Position numbers and translations under genes: made by a program. Below are positions 50,301 to 59,740 of a DNA stretch of 64,000 nucleotides, piece by piece (position 1 is the first letter of the stretch; each line of letters starts with the position of its first letter). The notes below the pieces were generated by a model that was not told the origin of the DNA, ran no database searches, and worked only from the letters and a program-made list of their open reading frames with translations. Source of the DNA: Schizochytrium sp. TIO01 (lineage: Eukaryota > Sar > Bigyra > Thraustochytrida > Thraustochytriidae); assembly GCA_004764695.1 (NCBI GenBank), contig SMSO01000025.1:2279102-2343101 (forward strand). Reading direction: 5' to 3'.

Positions 50301-51715
50301 GACCTTCACGTAATCTTTTTCCTGATAAAATGAGTAATAACTTCTCGATAGAGGAAGGGGATGAAATGATGCCTGCTTTCGCAGATGAGAGCACGAAAGA
50401 TTCTCTTGCGGACGCAAAACAAATATCAACGGGCAAATATCATGCTGAATACCTCAAGCCACGAACAGTGAGATTTGTTTCCGACTTTAGTAAAGGTCAG
50501 GACCGGTTCCCAACTGCTGCAGATGACCACGAACCTCCTTTGGAATACGATATAGAGGCGGGCCTTAAATCAATAAAACCGAGAGTAATTTCTGCGATTG
50601 TAGATATGGGCAGACAACAAAATTCTAAACTACAGGAAGAAGATCGCGAGAAATATCAAGATGCTGACTATGCCGGGGCGTCTGAGGCTGACCGGTACTT
50701 AGGAGGCAGGAATTCAAAAGGTGTACAGCGACGAAAGACAGCTCATAAATCCTCTACTGTGGACATGGCGAAGATGACTAGTCGAGCACATGCTTCAAAG
50801 GATCACAACAAGGACGCTATTCAAGCGGACTTGGATCTAGATGTTGAACGAGGCGAGGCTTGCTTGCGTTCTAATATTGCTAAGGGCGTACTTTCTATGA
50901 AAAAAGTACGCCCCCGGTGGGCGGACCAAGCGAAGGCTGAAAATAAAGAAAATTGTATTGACTTTGTGGATATAGAGGCTCTTGAGCGTGGGATGGAACA
51001 ATTGACAATGTTTGGTAAAAGCATACATCCTAAGCCAAAGGGAAATGTCGATATGAGTAAACGCACTGGACGCCAAGAAAAGGAGCTTCCACGAGATGAG
51101 CTTACTGAAATCGATGCCAGGGCAGCTCGCGACGCGCCATCGCAAAACGTTCGCGTCACTGGCGGAGTTATTCCATTGGCTCAAAGGACAAACTCTCCCA
51201 AGTCTGGATATGCCAGAGATGTAGCAAAGCAAGGAGATATTCTCGAGCTCAATCCGGACCCAACACCACTTCTCAAGAGAACAGACATTGCATTGGCAAT
51301 GGACGGGCAGGTTGGTCGTCATGATTATTACAATAAAGTTGAAGATACTGAAAGCATTACTTGCGTTGATGGGATGACCTCTCCACACAAACCAGATCTT
51401 CGTGCGGCAGAGAGTTTTCTTAAACCGCGTGTCATTGGAGGAGCAGTTGGTTTAGATAAAGAAGTTCCAAAGCCAGTTCTAGAAAAGAACAAACGCTCTG
51501 AAGCAACAAACCAAATTAAGCTGAGGCAATCTGAAGCAGCACTGTATTCAGAAAAGAAGCTTCAATTAAAATTTTCGAGAAAAGAAGAGTTAGCTCGATC
51601 CACTGGAGAATGGGCTGAAAAGGAAAAGAGGAGAAAAGCTAGAGCTGCTGCAAAGGCTTTGCAACCCAAACTTAAATATGGTAATCCTATTCAAAGGGCT
51701 CAAAAGGTCTTATGA
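47348..51715 (+). CDS. Sperm-tail PG-rich (SHIPPO/STPG) repeat protein, 1455 aa
   Basis: Single exon with ATG at 47348. The first half carries STPG repeats: PAPGHYNP near 122, TPGVGDYNL near 207, LGPGAHYI near 417, SPAVGTYNI near 462, YRGPGTYGG near 756, LGPGHYSV near 819. Such repeats line axonemal microtubules, so the protein is probably flagellar. A second repeat family, about 60-90 residues long, fills the C-terminal half: acidic DLD-ER or DIEA-G segments followed by a basic KPRV-G or RV-GG-I segment (near 955, 1060, 1155, 1200, 1260, 1310). An acidic Ser/Asp/Glu region lies near 540-590. Its last 29 bases overlap the end of the gene on the other strand. Confidence 0.82.
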   Translation: MRTGESSDVSILLAQLEASVARLEQGTQELNEDIDLTDDEEAQNGAVLREYDGTKWTFEGVVQQNKIQETNHGFRRSLKRSNLNNDDKERGPAKQGHLQTELEDPLARYKTNNKAHPREGFSTPAPGHYNPEIKLVKPRPPSVKMMLPSGKSRKRQPLTSPSATLPTQECLSKSLAASSRIRRAPGLRWVKSSEEDKKQMKPERKETPGVGDYNLQHTLVEKRVKGVSFAKPQALLYKNSCGKEDDASKTEVYEKIQQLGDQRNAVSLEPSYQAIEPRVKGVTSWRTPSQLVYVGCSKTAYKSSIDTPNAGPTIEETQAEEESNVFKAWESVQPHVAAVAWAAPAQDRYRPRHMPDSGVDGQLQTEQNPLSSIDRRVEPTTMQKYTPVSSGFAPAVPPSKQLLARQTRDLVTSSKLGPGAHYIAEQFSTFGRDCVGPRFVDPKQTTKRRRPFSSEFDADESPAVGTYNINDASVSTRRRVQGGVSWAKTSKRWVKQASEKTKTSQHPNEQNENIFLNQSTTLSSPGACDNDLLSIHSYDSDLSSSSDWAEEKDARQEGKYNEDENDNDESTWSESEPDSDVGMDGLAQKLLASPPNCQSNGTKGPPPSSWARKSFQEEADPRRALILQRHLRQKRKEKRGPARILEPNREAIEPRRSTHIISMKNGEQSRAKQLKQNAIIQEKVLAVTMKKSSRANKLLAELGIDIDDLDYDSRINLNDTELQDPAKIKGFAYRIPSELPPQAIEARTRRELEEQYRGPGTYGGAAAHKAWLPEDDSENAYMGRFTGRERIHISKKGKITTVEFGAVHAEQEASEDADLGPGHYSVPTGVTRFGVEKVRGPDMDRMLTGSRCADQSEEIPDEGAILELNAPLVKERLRKVAPGERGFTFSKLNYAKRTSTDSEDKNEEGYVLDLAPDREKFKFERTQGIIPMDKMPERFQFSKKNGKNEIDSVGGVSEEIQLDLDAERGRLFIGKRSQTANLSAGPSRNLFPDKMSNNFSIEEGDEMMPAFADESTKDSLADAKQISTGKYHAEYLKPRTVRFVSDFSKGQDRFPTAADDHEPPLEYDIEAGLKSIKPRVISAIVDMGRQQNSKLQEEDREKYQDADYAGASEADRYLGGRNSKGVQRRKTAHKSSTVDMAKMTSRAHASKDHNKDAIQADLDLDVERGEACLRSNIAKGVLSMKKVRPRWADQAKAENKENCIDFVDIEALERGMEQLTMFGKSIHPKPKGNVDMSKRTGRQEKELPRDELTEIDARAARDAPSQNVRVTGGVIPLAQRTNSPKSGYARDVAKQGDILELNPDPTPLLKRTDIALAMDGQVGRHDYYNKVEDTESITCVDGMTSPHKPDLRAAESFLKPRVIGGAVGLDKEVPKPVLEKNKRSEATNQIKLRQSEAALYSEKKLQLKFSRKEELARSTGEWAEKEKRRKARAAAKALQPKLKYGNPIQRAQKVL

Positions 51716-52604
51716 GTGCACACAGACTAAATATTTCAGGGGTCAGTTCGCCTGGAAAGCAGTTGTCTCTTCTTGCATAGAAACATCCTGATGAATCCAA
51801 AATAAAATATGAACCAAAACTTGCACCTATATCATGTGGTGCATTTGCAAGATCCTTGAAATAGCGAAGCAACGATGGTGCTGCACTACCGTCAACAGCT
51901 AATGGCCGGCTCACTTGAAAGTTAAGGTCGAGTCGCTCCATCACTTCTCGCGTTTTCCGCAATGATTTAGCTTTATCTGCCCTTGAACGTTTCTTCCACA
52001 ATAAACCCTTTTCCTCTACCTGAAGCACTAATACGAGAAGTGAACTTTCGAAGCGTTTTTGCAATTCATTAAGCTCTTGGACGTGTAAGGACAATACTTC
52101 ATCATCCTCATTATTGGCTAGGGAATTTAGATTACACGCTGTAATTAGCACTACGCGACCGCGGGTCCGTCTTAAGTCAAGAATCTGCTCTTGGGCAGTC
52201 TCTTTGCCTCGTCTCCGTACCATTGTAATCAGAGGCCGAAGTTCTGCAGCTTTGGTACTTGAAAGATGATCTCGGAAAACTTTAGCTTCATCTCGGTGCT
52301 GTTGCAAAACTCCTTCGTCATCTTTTGTCTCATCTTCAGATTCTTTTGCATCTTTCTCAGAGTCATTTTTTGTTTCATTCTGACCGGACTGGTTTTCATC
52401 CTCTTTTAGACTGTCCCTTGGGGCTTCTTGACTTTTCGCCTTCTTTTGCTCACTCTTGCTCTTGTCAGCTTTGCTTGCTTGTTGAGAAGACTTTTTCTCC
52501 TTTGCAGTTTGTTTGCGCGAAGTCTTGAGGTTCGCTGCATCTGCACTGGAGGTTGTCACCTTGCTAGCCAAGGCTTTGTTTGTGGGAGAACGAGTAGTTG
52601 GCAT
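51687..52604 (-). CDS. Glutathione-peroxidase-like protein with charged N-terminus, no peroxidatic residue
   Basis: A 305-residue protein from ATG at 52604. The first 100 residues are Lys/Ser/Glu-rich and probably disordered. Residues about 145-300 follow the glutathione peroxidase (thioredoxin-fold) pattern: RGRVVLITACNLNSL, LNELQKRFESSLLVLVLQV, F-VSRPLAVDGSAAPSLLRYFKDL and GSYFILDSSGCFYARR, like the GPx VVLI-NVAS, L-L-KY...GL, VNG-A-PL-FLK and KFLVD-G-V-RY. The usual Cys or Sec after NVAS has no equivalent; the only nearby Cys sits three residues early. It may be a non-peroxidase. The final 29 bases overlap the PG-repeat gene tail to tail. Confidence 0.6.
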   Translation of the reverse strand: MPTTRSPTNKALASKVTTSSADAANLKTSRKQTAKEKKSSQQASKADKSKSEQKKAKSQEAPRDSLKEDENQSGQNETKNDSEKDAKESEDETKDDEGVLQQHRDEAKVFRDHLSSTKAAELRPLITMVRRRGKETAQEQILDLRRTRGRVVLITACNLNSLANNEDDEVLSLHVQELNELQKRFESSLLVLVLQVEEKGLLWKKRSRADKAKSLRKTREVMERLDLNFQVSRPLAVDGSAAPSLLRYFKDLANAPHDIGASFGSYFILDSSGCFYARRDNCFPGELTPEIFSLCALIRPFEPFE

Positions 52605-52923
52605 GCCTCAAAGCCAGCTCCAGTTTGCGGGTGTTTTGCTTCTGTTCGTTGCTTGACATGCAAACCTTGGGACTCTTTCGTTTTTCTACCGGATAAATAA
52701 AACAATAAGAACTTAAAACTTTTAAACTTTGAAATTATCTTAATTGAATCTATATATAATACGAATTCATATGAGAGCCTAAATTTCTGTGGTTGAAAAA
52801 CAGTTGAAGCGTGGATAATCTTGCAGACACAAATCATGCGGTGATCAACCACGCCAAGACATATTATCGATTCATAAATTCAAATATATGTTCGGGTACA
52901 ATTTTAAGAATAAATACAAAAAT
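52605..52923. other. Spacer between tandem minus-strand genes
   Basis: 319 AT-rich bases containing the GPx-like promoter and the 3' flank of the RBR gene. No gene seen. Confidence 0.4.
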
Positions 52924-55900
52924 TCACCTGAAAGAGCCACTACTTGTTGAAGCAGTAACCAGAAACGGAGGTGTTGATACAGAGAGGACAGGGTGGGGAG
53001 CTGTCTGAGGTAGAGGTGATGCCTCACAGGCCTCAAGTCGAATTGAAAGTAGCAATGGCTGCTCATTGTTGTAATTCTGGAGGCTCAGTCGTGCAAGAGC
53101 AGGTAAATGTACATGGCAAACCCCAGTATCTTCCATCTCTTGGGATGACTTGTAGACAACCTTGCCACGTTGCATCAAAACAAGACTTACTCGAATACAA
53201 ACAAAGCTAGGGGCTCCAGAACAGCGGCTTTCCCACCATAATTCCATAGATGATGGGCGATTCAAGAGCATAGGCACTGTTTGCACTCGGCGTGGATCAT
53301 GGCGAACTGGTTTGATCAGTGTTAGGCATCGGAGGCCTAGCGCATCATCTGGTTTGCACATTGAAATAAACGGGAGTGGGGATGTAAGTGTAGGAGCAAG
53401 CGTTGCAGCAAGGCGAGATCTCTGAATTTCTTCGTGAGTCCTCGGAGAAAATAGGCTAATAGGATCAACCAGCGCGGATGTTGGTTCACTAGATTCAGCA
53501 GATACACTTTGTGCGCGACGGGAGTTTTCTCGCTGACGGCGAATTTCGTTCGCCTCAGCCTCGTCCAAACTGGCACGGCGAAGGATCGTTTCTTCAAAAG
53601 CTGCTAGGACCCCTGCATCCCCTTCACGCGGAGAACTAAGAGATATCATAGACTCATTGTCGCTCTCATTGTTTCTGTCAGCATTGCTATCATCAGTTGA
53701 GCTTTCATTTCCGTCAAATGCCACTAAGCGGGGTCGGCGCAAAGGCATGCTCACAGTATGGTTGGAGCGGTAATTACGAAGGCTTTGCGCTGGAGATGTC
53801 TGCCCCTCACCGTCTTCCTGATGCTGGTCATTTGGCTGAATATGCCCAACATCCCCATTTGTCGGGGAGGCAGCACGCTGATTATGACACATCCTGCATC
53901 TGTGGGTTGTTATCTGGGGATTCCAAAAGGTACAGCGAGAACATTCCCACCCAGCAGGTTGTTCGGATTCCCGTCTGGGCAATGTTACAGATGGGTCATA
54001 AGATTGTGTTCTCCGACGAGGTTGAATGTCACGCGAAGTCTGGGCTTGGAGTGCCTGCCTTGACCCATAAAATAACGCATTTCTTCGACGTCGAAGCGGG
54101 GGGAACACAGCATGCTCCTCCTTTTCGGAATACGTTTGTAAATGGCCACACGGTTTACACATGACAACGTTGCATGTTTGGCAAAATCCCACACTTCCAC
54201 GAGTGTGACGACAACAGAAATCGCATTCAAATGAACCGCAAGAAAGATCCTTATCAAATATCAAGTCATGTCCTGATGGACACTGGAAGACCCCTTCGAA
54301 GTTTCGATGGGTTTCCTTGTTCGAACCTTCCTCCATTATGATACTATTTTCATGAACTTCCTCGACATCATCAAGGGGACTTGCTCTATTCTCAGAAAAG
54401 GTATCTTTTTCTTCGGAGTCTCTGCCCTCTAATACCTCCAAAAGTGCAGCTTCTTCCAAATCTTCGGGTGACGCAGCCTCAGGATATCTGCCTTCAAGTA
54501 CTTTGCGTTCGCACTCAGGGCAAACGAGGTCAATTCTGCCAACGACATCTTTCTCTTGTGAAGGTGGTTTTGCAAAGTGTCTAGTGTACTTATTAAAGCA
54601 GGCAGCCGGTCCTGCACAGGAAAGACTACTTGCAGCACATCTGCATGGACTCTCATATTTTTCACTTAAAGAAAGTTCTGCACTGCATCCAATACAGCGT
54701 CGAACTTGCTGGAATAGACCATGTCGGTATCTTGTGAAAAAGTTACGGATTACAGTATTTGAACATGCTTGACATGCCGACCCACTCGTATTTTGCCATC
54801 CACAAAGGCTGCATACCCACTGCTGATCAGCGCTTACAGGAGTGATCCTTACATCAGCGCTTTGTAATAAGCTTGGCACGTTGTTGAACCCTGAGATAGG
54901 ATTTGCCAGCTGGTGTAGCATAGAATTTAACTCCCTTGCAAGACGAGACACTTCTTGCATCCGCTCTAAGGTTTGGCAGCATAGAGAAGCTAGATCTTGT
55001 TCGATGGGAATAATTGCCCGGGCAAAATGGAGCGCCTGAACTGTTCTGTTTCTCCGATCTTTAGAGAAGCGCCAAGCTTTCACATTCTTGCGTCGGGACG
55101 GAGAATTGGAAATGCTGCTGTTTTGTACATGCCCAACATCAAAAAGCTCCAAGGCGATCGCAGGAGTCTCGATAGTCTCTTGCAAACGCTCTGCTACTTG
55201 AGCCAGGGCACCAAGGCGAGCCAAATATAAAGCTCGGTGCGGACCATCGATAAAAAATCGATGATTTCGCTCAAAATTGGGCTCACTCCCTGCCAAATAG
55301 ATCCATTCGCTACTCGTGCTGGGAGCATTGAGAAAGAAGCCCACAATTGTACCCCACTTGAGCAAGCCTTGACACTCACATATTACACGCATAATGTACT
55401 GAAGAAACTTTACCAGGCGACGTTGAGGTGCAAGCAAAAGAGAGTTCTCCAGAACATGATTGAGGTCTTCATGAAGGTGATTAGTCCACTCAGCATTATC
55501 ACTGTATTGAATATACTGACGTAGTACATGAGCTACTCGTCTACGTAGGTCTTTGGCCTTTCTAAACGCCTCCTCCTGTTCTGCATGCTTCTTTCGTTCC
55601 TCAAGGGCCTTTGCGCGAGATGCGGAAAATTCGTTTTGGACTTCTACGCGAGCAGCCCGCTGTCGCTCGGCTATTTCATCTGGCTTTTCCTCTGTGATTT
55701 TGCATCGAAAGAATCCTCCAGTTTCAGCTCCATGTTCAGCCCAAGAACCAAGGCATGCCCAGCAGAACTCATATTGGCATGAAGTGCATTTCATATGGTT
55801 GCAGCCTTGCATTTTTTCAATCGGCACTTTGCATTTGGGGCACGGTCGTGCATGGTTGAGAATCCATTTCTTTGCCATAACCTGTTCCTGTTCCTGCCTC

Positions 55901-57696
55901 GGGGCAGCTTGTACGTCGCCAGCCTCTTCTGCTTCGAGCAATGCACGATGCCAAGCCTCCACTTGCTCACAAGTCGCAGGGGCATGAGCTGCATTACCAC
56001 AGTCAAAGCAGAATTCAAAGCCACACAGACACTGCACCGAGCGATGATGGCATTTCTGAGACGACGATTTTCTAGGAAGATCTGCTGTCTCCGAGAGCTT
56101 CCATTCAACAGCATTTCCACAACCTTGACGAGGGCACCAGCGCACTGATGTGCAGGTGTCTACAAAAGCATCCGTATAAAAGCGATCAAAGCGTCCACAT
56201 AACTCTGGTGTCTCAGCGTGTTCGCGAATAAACGCTGGCGACGCCTTTTCATTGCATGTAGGTTCCATGCAGGTTGTTGATAGGCATTCCTTGCCTTCCT
56301 TTATTCTGCACGAAATATAACCACTCCAGCAGTCCTTACAAAAGGCATGCCCACAACGAAGCATCGAAGCCATTTCTGGAGAATCAATCGTTTCGAAGCA
56401 AATTTTGCACGTGGTTGTTTGAAAGCTTTCAAGCCCAGAATCAGCATAGCTGATTTCTTCCTTTTCTTCATTAGTATCTGTCAAACTTATTTTCCGTGCG
56501 CGCGCGCCCGAGCTGCAATCCTCGATTTTTTTGTTGGAGCATGCAACAGCATGAATTGCAGCTTCAAGATTCCATTCACTGTCACGCAAAATCTCTTCTG
56601 CAAAACTTGGATGAATTGGAAGATGGTGCTGTTTTTCTGTCTTTTCAAGATGTCCAGCAAAAACTTCAACAAGCTCCTGGCGTCGGGTAGTAATATCCTC
56701 ATGACCACGATGCACGATGAAGTCGTTGCTAGTCAGACGATGGTGCATTGCTCTAACCAATGATGAACCGGATTCTCGAGAAGAGAACGTAGCCGAGTTC
56801 TTTAGTGTAGAAGGTGAGAATTTTTCACTATGAACTTTGTGCTGATGGTGCCCTGGTGATTGAGACTTCGGAGAGCGCCCATCTAACCTTTTGCTGTTTG
56901 TGCTGTTGCTTCCAAAGCTGAGCATACGCAAGAACGAAGGGCGCTTTTTGGAAGACTTAGACTTTCCTTCATTACTGTTTGGTATTGCTGTTGTTGTAAT
57001 AGATGGAGAAAAGGGCTCTGCTGCGCGTTCTGTATGCTCAGTTGCATTCTCAAATTTAGGGTGAATCATCACTCTATTGGATTTGCTTGGGTCGGCCGTT
57101 ATCATATTTCCAGATGGTTGGCCATTCGTGAAGGCAATTGTTGATGTACGCAAATCAAAACTGCGAAGTGCGCTTACCCATTGATCTCGTTCATCAAGTG
57201 TAGCACAACGCAGACGAACAAGAAATAAGCCCCGGTAACGTTGAACAGATAAAGTCCACTCATATCCTTGATTTTGGAGGTCCTCTGCCTGAGCAAACTC
57301 GCCAGGGCGCCTGCGAACAGATGCAGAAAGTGAGACACTAACACTTAAAGTAGGTTCCGACAGGTCAAAGTGCATTTCGCTTCGTATTTTACGCCAAGCC
57401 CCCTTGTTTTGCATTACTCGAGGTAGGACCTGTTGATTATTTGCAAGATCTGTGGGAAATATCCCTAACGTATTACCATGGAGCACGAGAAGTTGATTTT
57501 GCCAAGTAGCACTCCTTTTGCCAGAAAACTTCATTACTTGCAAGACTCCAATTTTTGCAGGAACGCGCTGCTCTAGCATTTCATGCAAAGTCAAGTACTT
57601 GGGCAACTTACGCACCTTGCTTGCCTTTTGAGAAGAGCCGCGAAAACCTGGGTTTTGCATCGTGTGCAGTCCACCCAGCTCTGGTTGACGCAACAT
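52924..57696 (-). CDS. RBR E3 ubiquitin ligase with PH-, UBA-like and RanBP2-type zinc domains
   Basis: 1590 residues, single exon; the first ATG is at 57696 (upstream frame only from a GTG). A PH-like domain spans about 25-185, ending in LDERDQWVSALRSF. A UBA-like segment (FAEEILRDSEWNLEAAIHAV) lies near 375-395. The RBR core is complete: RING1 CKICFE...CGHAFCKDCW near 428-450, IBR CLCGFEFCFDCGNAAHAPATC near 560-580, and RING2 CPKCKVPIEKMQGCNHMKC near 617-635, where Cys in GCNHM corresponds to the catalytic Cys of Ariadne-type ligases. A helical region follows (about 680-790). RanBP2-type zinc fingers WVCSLCGWQN near 960 and WECSRCTFWNPQ near 1250 flank further Cys clusters. The C-terminal 150 residues may be a beta-sandwich. 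An unusual combination; it presumably transfers ubiquitin at a membrane. Confidence 0.88.
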   Translation of the reverse strand: MLRQPELGGLHTMQNPGFRGSSQKASKVRKLPKYLTLHEMLEQRVPAKIGVLQVMKFSGKRSATWQNQLLVLHGNTLGIFPTDLANNQQVLPRVMQNKGAWRKIRSEMHFDLSEPTLSVSVSLSASVRRRPGEFAQAEDLQNQGYEWTLSVQRYRGLFLVRLRCATLDERDQWVSALRSFDLRTSTIAFTNGQPSGNMITADPSKSNRVMIHPKFENATEHTERAAEPFSPSITTTAIPNSNEGKSKSSKKRPSFLRMLSFGSNSTNSKRLDGRSPKSQSPGHHQHKVHSEKFSPSTLKNSATFSSRESGSSLVRAMHHRLTSNDFIVHRGHEDITTRRQELVEVFAGHLEKTEKQHHLPIHPSFAEEILRDSEWNLEAAIHAVACSNKKIEDCSSGARARKISLTDTNEEKEEISYADSGLESFQTTTCKICFETIDSPEMASMLRCGHAFCKDCWSGYISCRIKEGKECLSTTCMEPTCNEKASPAFIREHAETPELCGRFDRFYTDAFVDTCTSVRWCPRQGCGNAVEWKLSETADLPRKSSSQKCHHRSVQCLCGFEFCFDCGNAAHAPATCEQVEAWHRALLEAEEAGDVQAAPRQEQEQVMAKKWILNHARPCPKCKVPIEKMQGCNHMKCTSCQYEFCWACLGSWAEHGAETGGFFRCKITEEKPDEIAERQRAARVEVQNEFSASRAKALEERKKHAEQEEAFRKAKDLRRRVAHVLRQYIQYSDNAEWTNHLHEDLNHVLENSLLLAPQRRLVKFLQYIMRVICECQGLLKWGTIVGFFLNAPSTSSEWIYLAGSEPNFERNHRFFIDGPHRALYLARLGALAQVAERLQETIETPAIALELFDVGHVQNSSISNSPSRRKNVKAWRFSKDRRNRTVQALHFARAIIPIEQDLASLCCQTLERMQEVSRLARELNSMLHQLANPISGFNNVPSLLQSADVRITPVSADQQWVCSLCGWQNTSGSACQACSNTVIRNFFTRYRHGLFQQVRRCIGCSAELSLSEKYESPCRCAASSLSCAGPAACFNKYTRHFAKPPSQEKDVVGRIDLVCPECERKVLEGRYPEAASPEDLEEAALLEVLEGRDSEEKDTFSENRASPLDDVEEVHENSIIMEEGSNKETHRNFEGVFQCPSGHDLIFDKDLSCGSFECDFCCRHTRGSVGFCQTCNVVMCKPCGHLQTYSEKEEHAVFPPLRRRRNALFYGSRQALQAQTSRDIQPRRRTQSYDPSVTLPRRESEQPAGWECSRCTFWNPQITTHRCRMCHNQRAASPTNGDVGHIQPNDQHQEDGEGQTSPAQSLRNYRSNHTVSMPLRRPRLVAFDGNESSTDDSNADRNNESDNESMISLSSPREGDAGVLAAFEETILRRASLDEAEANEIRRQRENSRRAQSVSAESSEPTSALVDPISLFSPRTHEEIQRSRLAATLAPTLTSPLPFISMCKPDDALGLRCLTLIKPVRHDPRRVQTVPMLLNRPSSMELWWESRCSGAPSFVCIRVSLVLMQRGKVVYKSSQEMEDTGVCHVHLPALARLSLQNYNNEQPLLLSIRLEACEASPLPQTAPHPVLSVSTPPFLVTASTSSGSFR

Positions 57697-57974
57697 TATA
57701 AAGCAATCCCTTTCCACTCAATGTCTGATTGCGCTCTACGTCGCCTAATCTATCGAGAGTTTGCTAGCTTGGGCACTGCCAATATTCCTTCGCTTGCTGT
57801 TCTCTTGCAGCTTGCTCTCGCCAGAGGTCAAATTGCAATGTATTGGATGAGCTCAACCTGTGTTGTTGCTGCTGCTACACAGTGCGAATATATGGTTCTG
57901 CCCTCCGCTTCTATTTTCCTTTCTTCGGCCTCGCGAGTTCTTCAATTGCTGCTTCCTAGAGGTTTCTTCCCAAG

Positions 57975-58000
57975 AAAACAAACAAACAAACAAACAAACA
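57975..58000. repeat. (AAAC)n microsatellite
   Basis: About six AAAC units. Confidence 0.85.
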
Positions 58001-58382
58001 ATAAAGCAGTAGTGCGCCAGGCCGCGTTCTCACGATTGCAATCTTGCTTTTGCCAGCAGTAGGCTACCCAGCTAGTCAGACCGTGTCGAGAGCCGAGCAC
58101 ACCTCGAGATGCAAGCTGGCAAGCCAGCCGCTCGTAATAATCCTTTTTCGGATCTATCCCGCAGTCTGCCAGCCCCAGCCTCGCGGCAGTCCCGTTGTCT
58201 CGAAACCCTCGCCTTTGCGCAAGTTAGTTACTTACTCAACAACCGGGAGAACGAACGAGAGTCCCCTATAACACACCAAAACAAAGCCAAGAGCAGATTA
58301 AAACAAATTTAAAGAGAACGCCTTTCCCCTACCGCCCCTTATACCCCCCTTAGCGCCCCTGCTTCTGAATTCTCGCTTTAAC

Positions 58383-58416
58383 AAAAAAGAAAAAGAAAAA
58401 GAAAAAGAAAAAAAGA
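58383..58416. repeat. (AAAAAG)n purine tract
   Basis: Five to six AAAAAG-like units. Confidence 0.8.
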
Positions 58417-59740
58417 ACGTTTCCATGTCTTTCAAAAGTGCACTACTAACATAAACAGTAGCCACGGCTACATAAGCAATGGAAGGAATCGAAACCTCCT
58501 CTGCTAAGGTATGAAAGACAGGGGGCGCCACATTGGTTCTCTAGCGGCGCCTAGGGGCTGCCTAGCGCACCTGGTCCGCCTCGTTGTCGGGAGGCGCAAT
58601 TTAAGGGGCGCCGTTTCGCTCGGTTTCATGGGTCGAGGGGTCGTGGTTTGTTTGTTTGTTTATTTGCTCTTGAGGCTGGCCAAGGCAAGCCTGGCAGCTC
58701 TCCTGATGAAGGGCTCGCTGGGACTGACAAGCGGCGCCTGGAGCCCCGAAAAGCCGATTGCGAAGCTGCCTGCCACCTCGGAATGAATGCCACTGCTGCA
58801 AGCAAGCGTGCAAAACTACGAAGGTGGTTTCAATGAAAGGGAGAGCAATGTGGAGTACCTCTGTTTACAGAAGCACAAGGTGCCTTCCTGCTTGGCCTTC
58901 CTGCCTATGTATGCAGACAGACAGAGCTACCATGGATGGTGCGAGCAAAGATGTTCGTTTCGTCTATAATAGACGCCCTGGAGGGAAGCAAATGGAGCGC
59001 CGAGCAAGCATAGTCGTCGCTAATAGGGCACTAACAGCTGACTCGGTGAGGTGGTGGATTTGGCGCGCCAGCCGAGATGGAGTTTCACGACGCAGACAGA
59101 GTGCTGCTGGGCTCGGAGGTTTCGTCGAGGCGTTTCTCACCTTGCTGTTATTTGTTTTTTTGGGGGTTTTATAAGAAATTATGACTTGTAGAAAAGAATA
59201 ATAGTAGAGGTGGATGAAATTAGTTAGGCTTTCACCAGACGCAAGCGCGGCCCGGTATTAGTCAAGTTCTGGAGGTGAACTTTGAGTACCTGTCTGATGC
59301 TATAGCGATCCGAATCTGAAGGTTGACATGCAAAGGCGTTGTTTTGTTGGTCAGTACAATGGGAGCTGAAATAGAGTAATTTGAGATATACCACCGGCGT
59401 AGGCAAGTGTTATGTGAGCTGCATATGAGTTTTCGGGTTAGATCTGACCATCTCAAAACTTGGAACACACCAAAATTTGCAGCACCTTTAGTGCGGCAAC
59501 AACATAAGCGTGTTTGTATATATGAGTGCAATGTACAAATCTCGGGGTGTTGGAAGAGCATTGGAATAAACAAATTGCAGCTAAATTGGAATTAAGATAT
59601 TTAATTAAAGACAAGCGAATGGAACTCAATTTGGTTCAAGATGTGAGTCGCTAGTTGAAGACCTGATGTACAGAGGTTAAAGCATCATGATTTGTAATTT
59701 AGCATGTATCTAGGTATAGAGATATAGAATCTGAACAGTC

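Larger units (their letters stand above)
57697..59740. other. 2-kb spacer with simple repeats and GC-rich block
   Basis: No supported gene. It includes an (AAAC)n run, an A/G tract and a GC-rich GGCGCC-containing block at about 58500-59120. Frames up to 159 codons here have no domain signal and are biased by the repeats. Confidence 0.5.

Noticed and set aside
57583-58062. 159-codon plus-strand frame
   Set aside because: Its first part is antisense to the RBR gene and the rest runs through an AAAC repeat; no domain.
58758-59174. 138-codon plus-strand frame in GC-rich spacer
   Set aside because: Composition-driven, Cys/Arg-rich, no recognisable fold.
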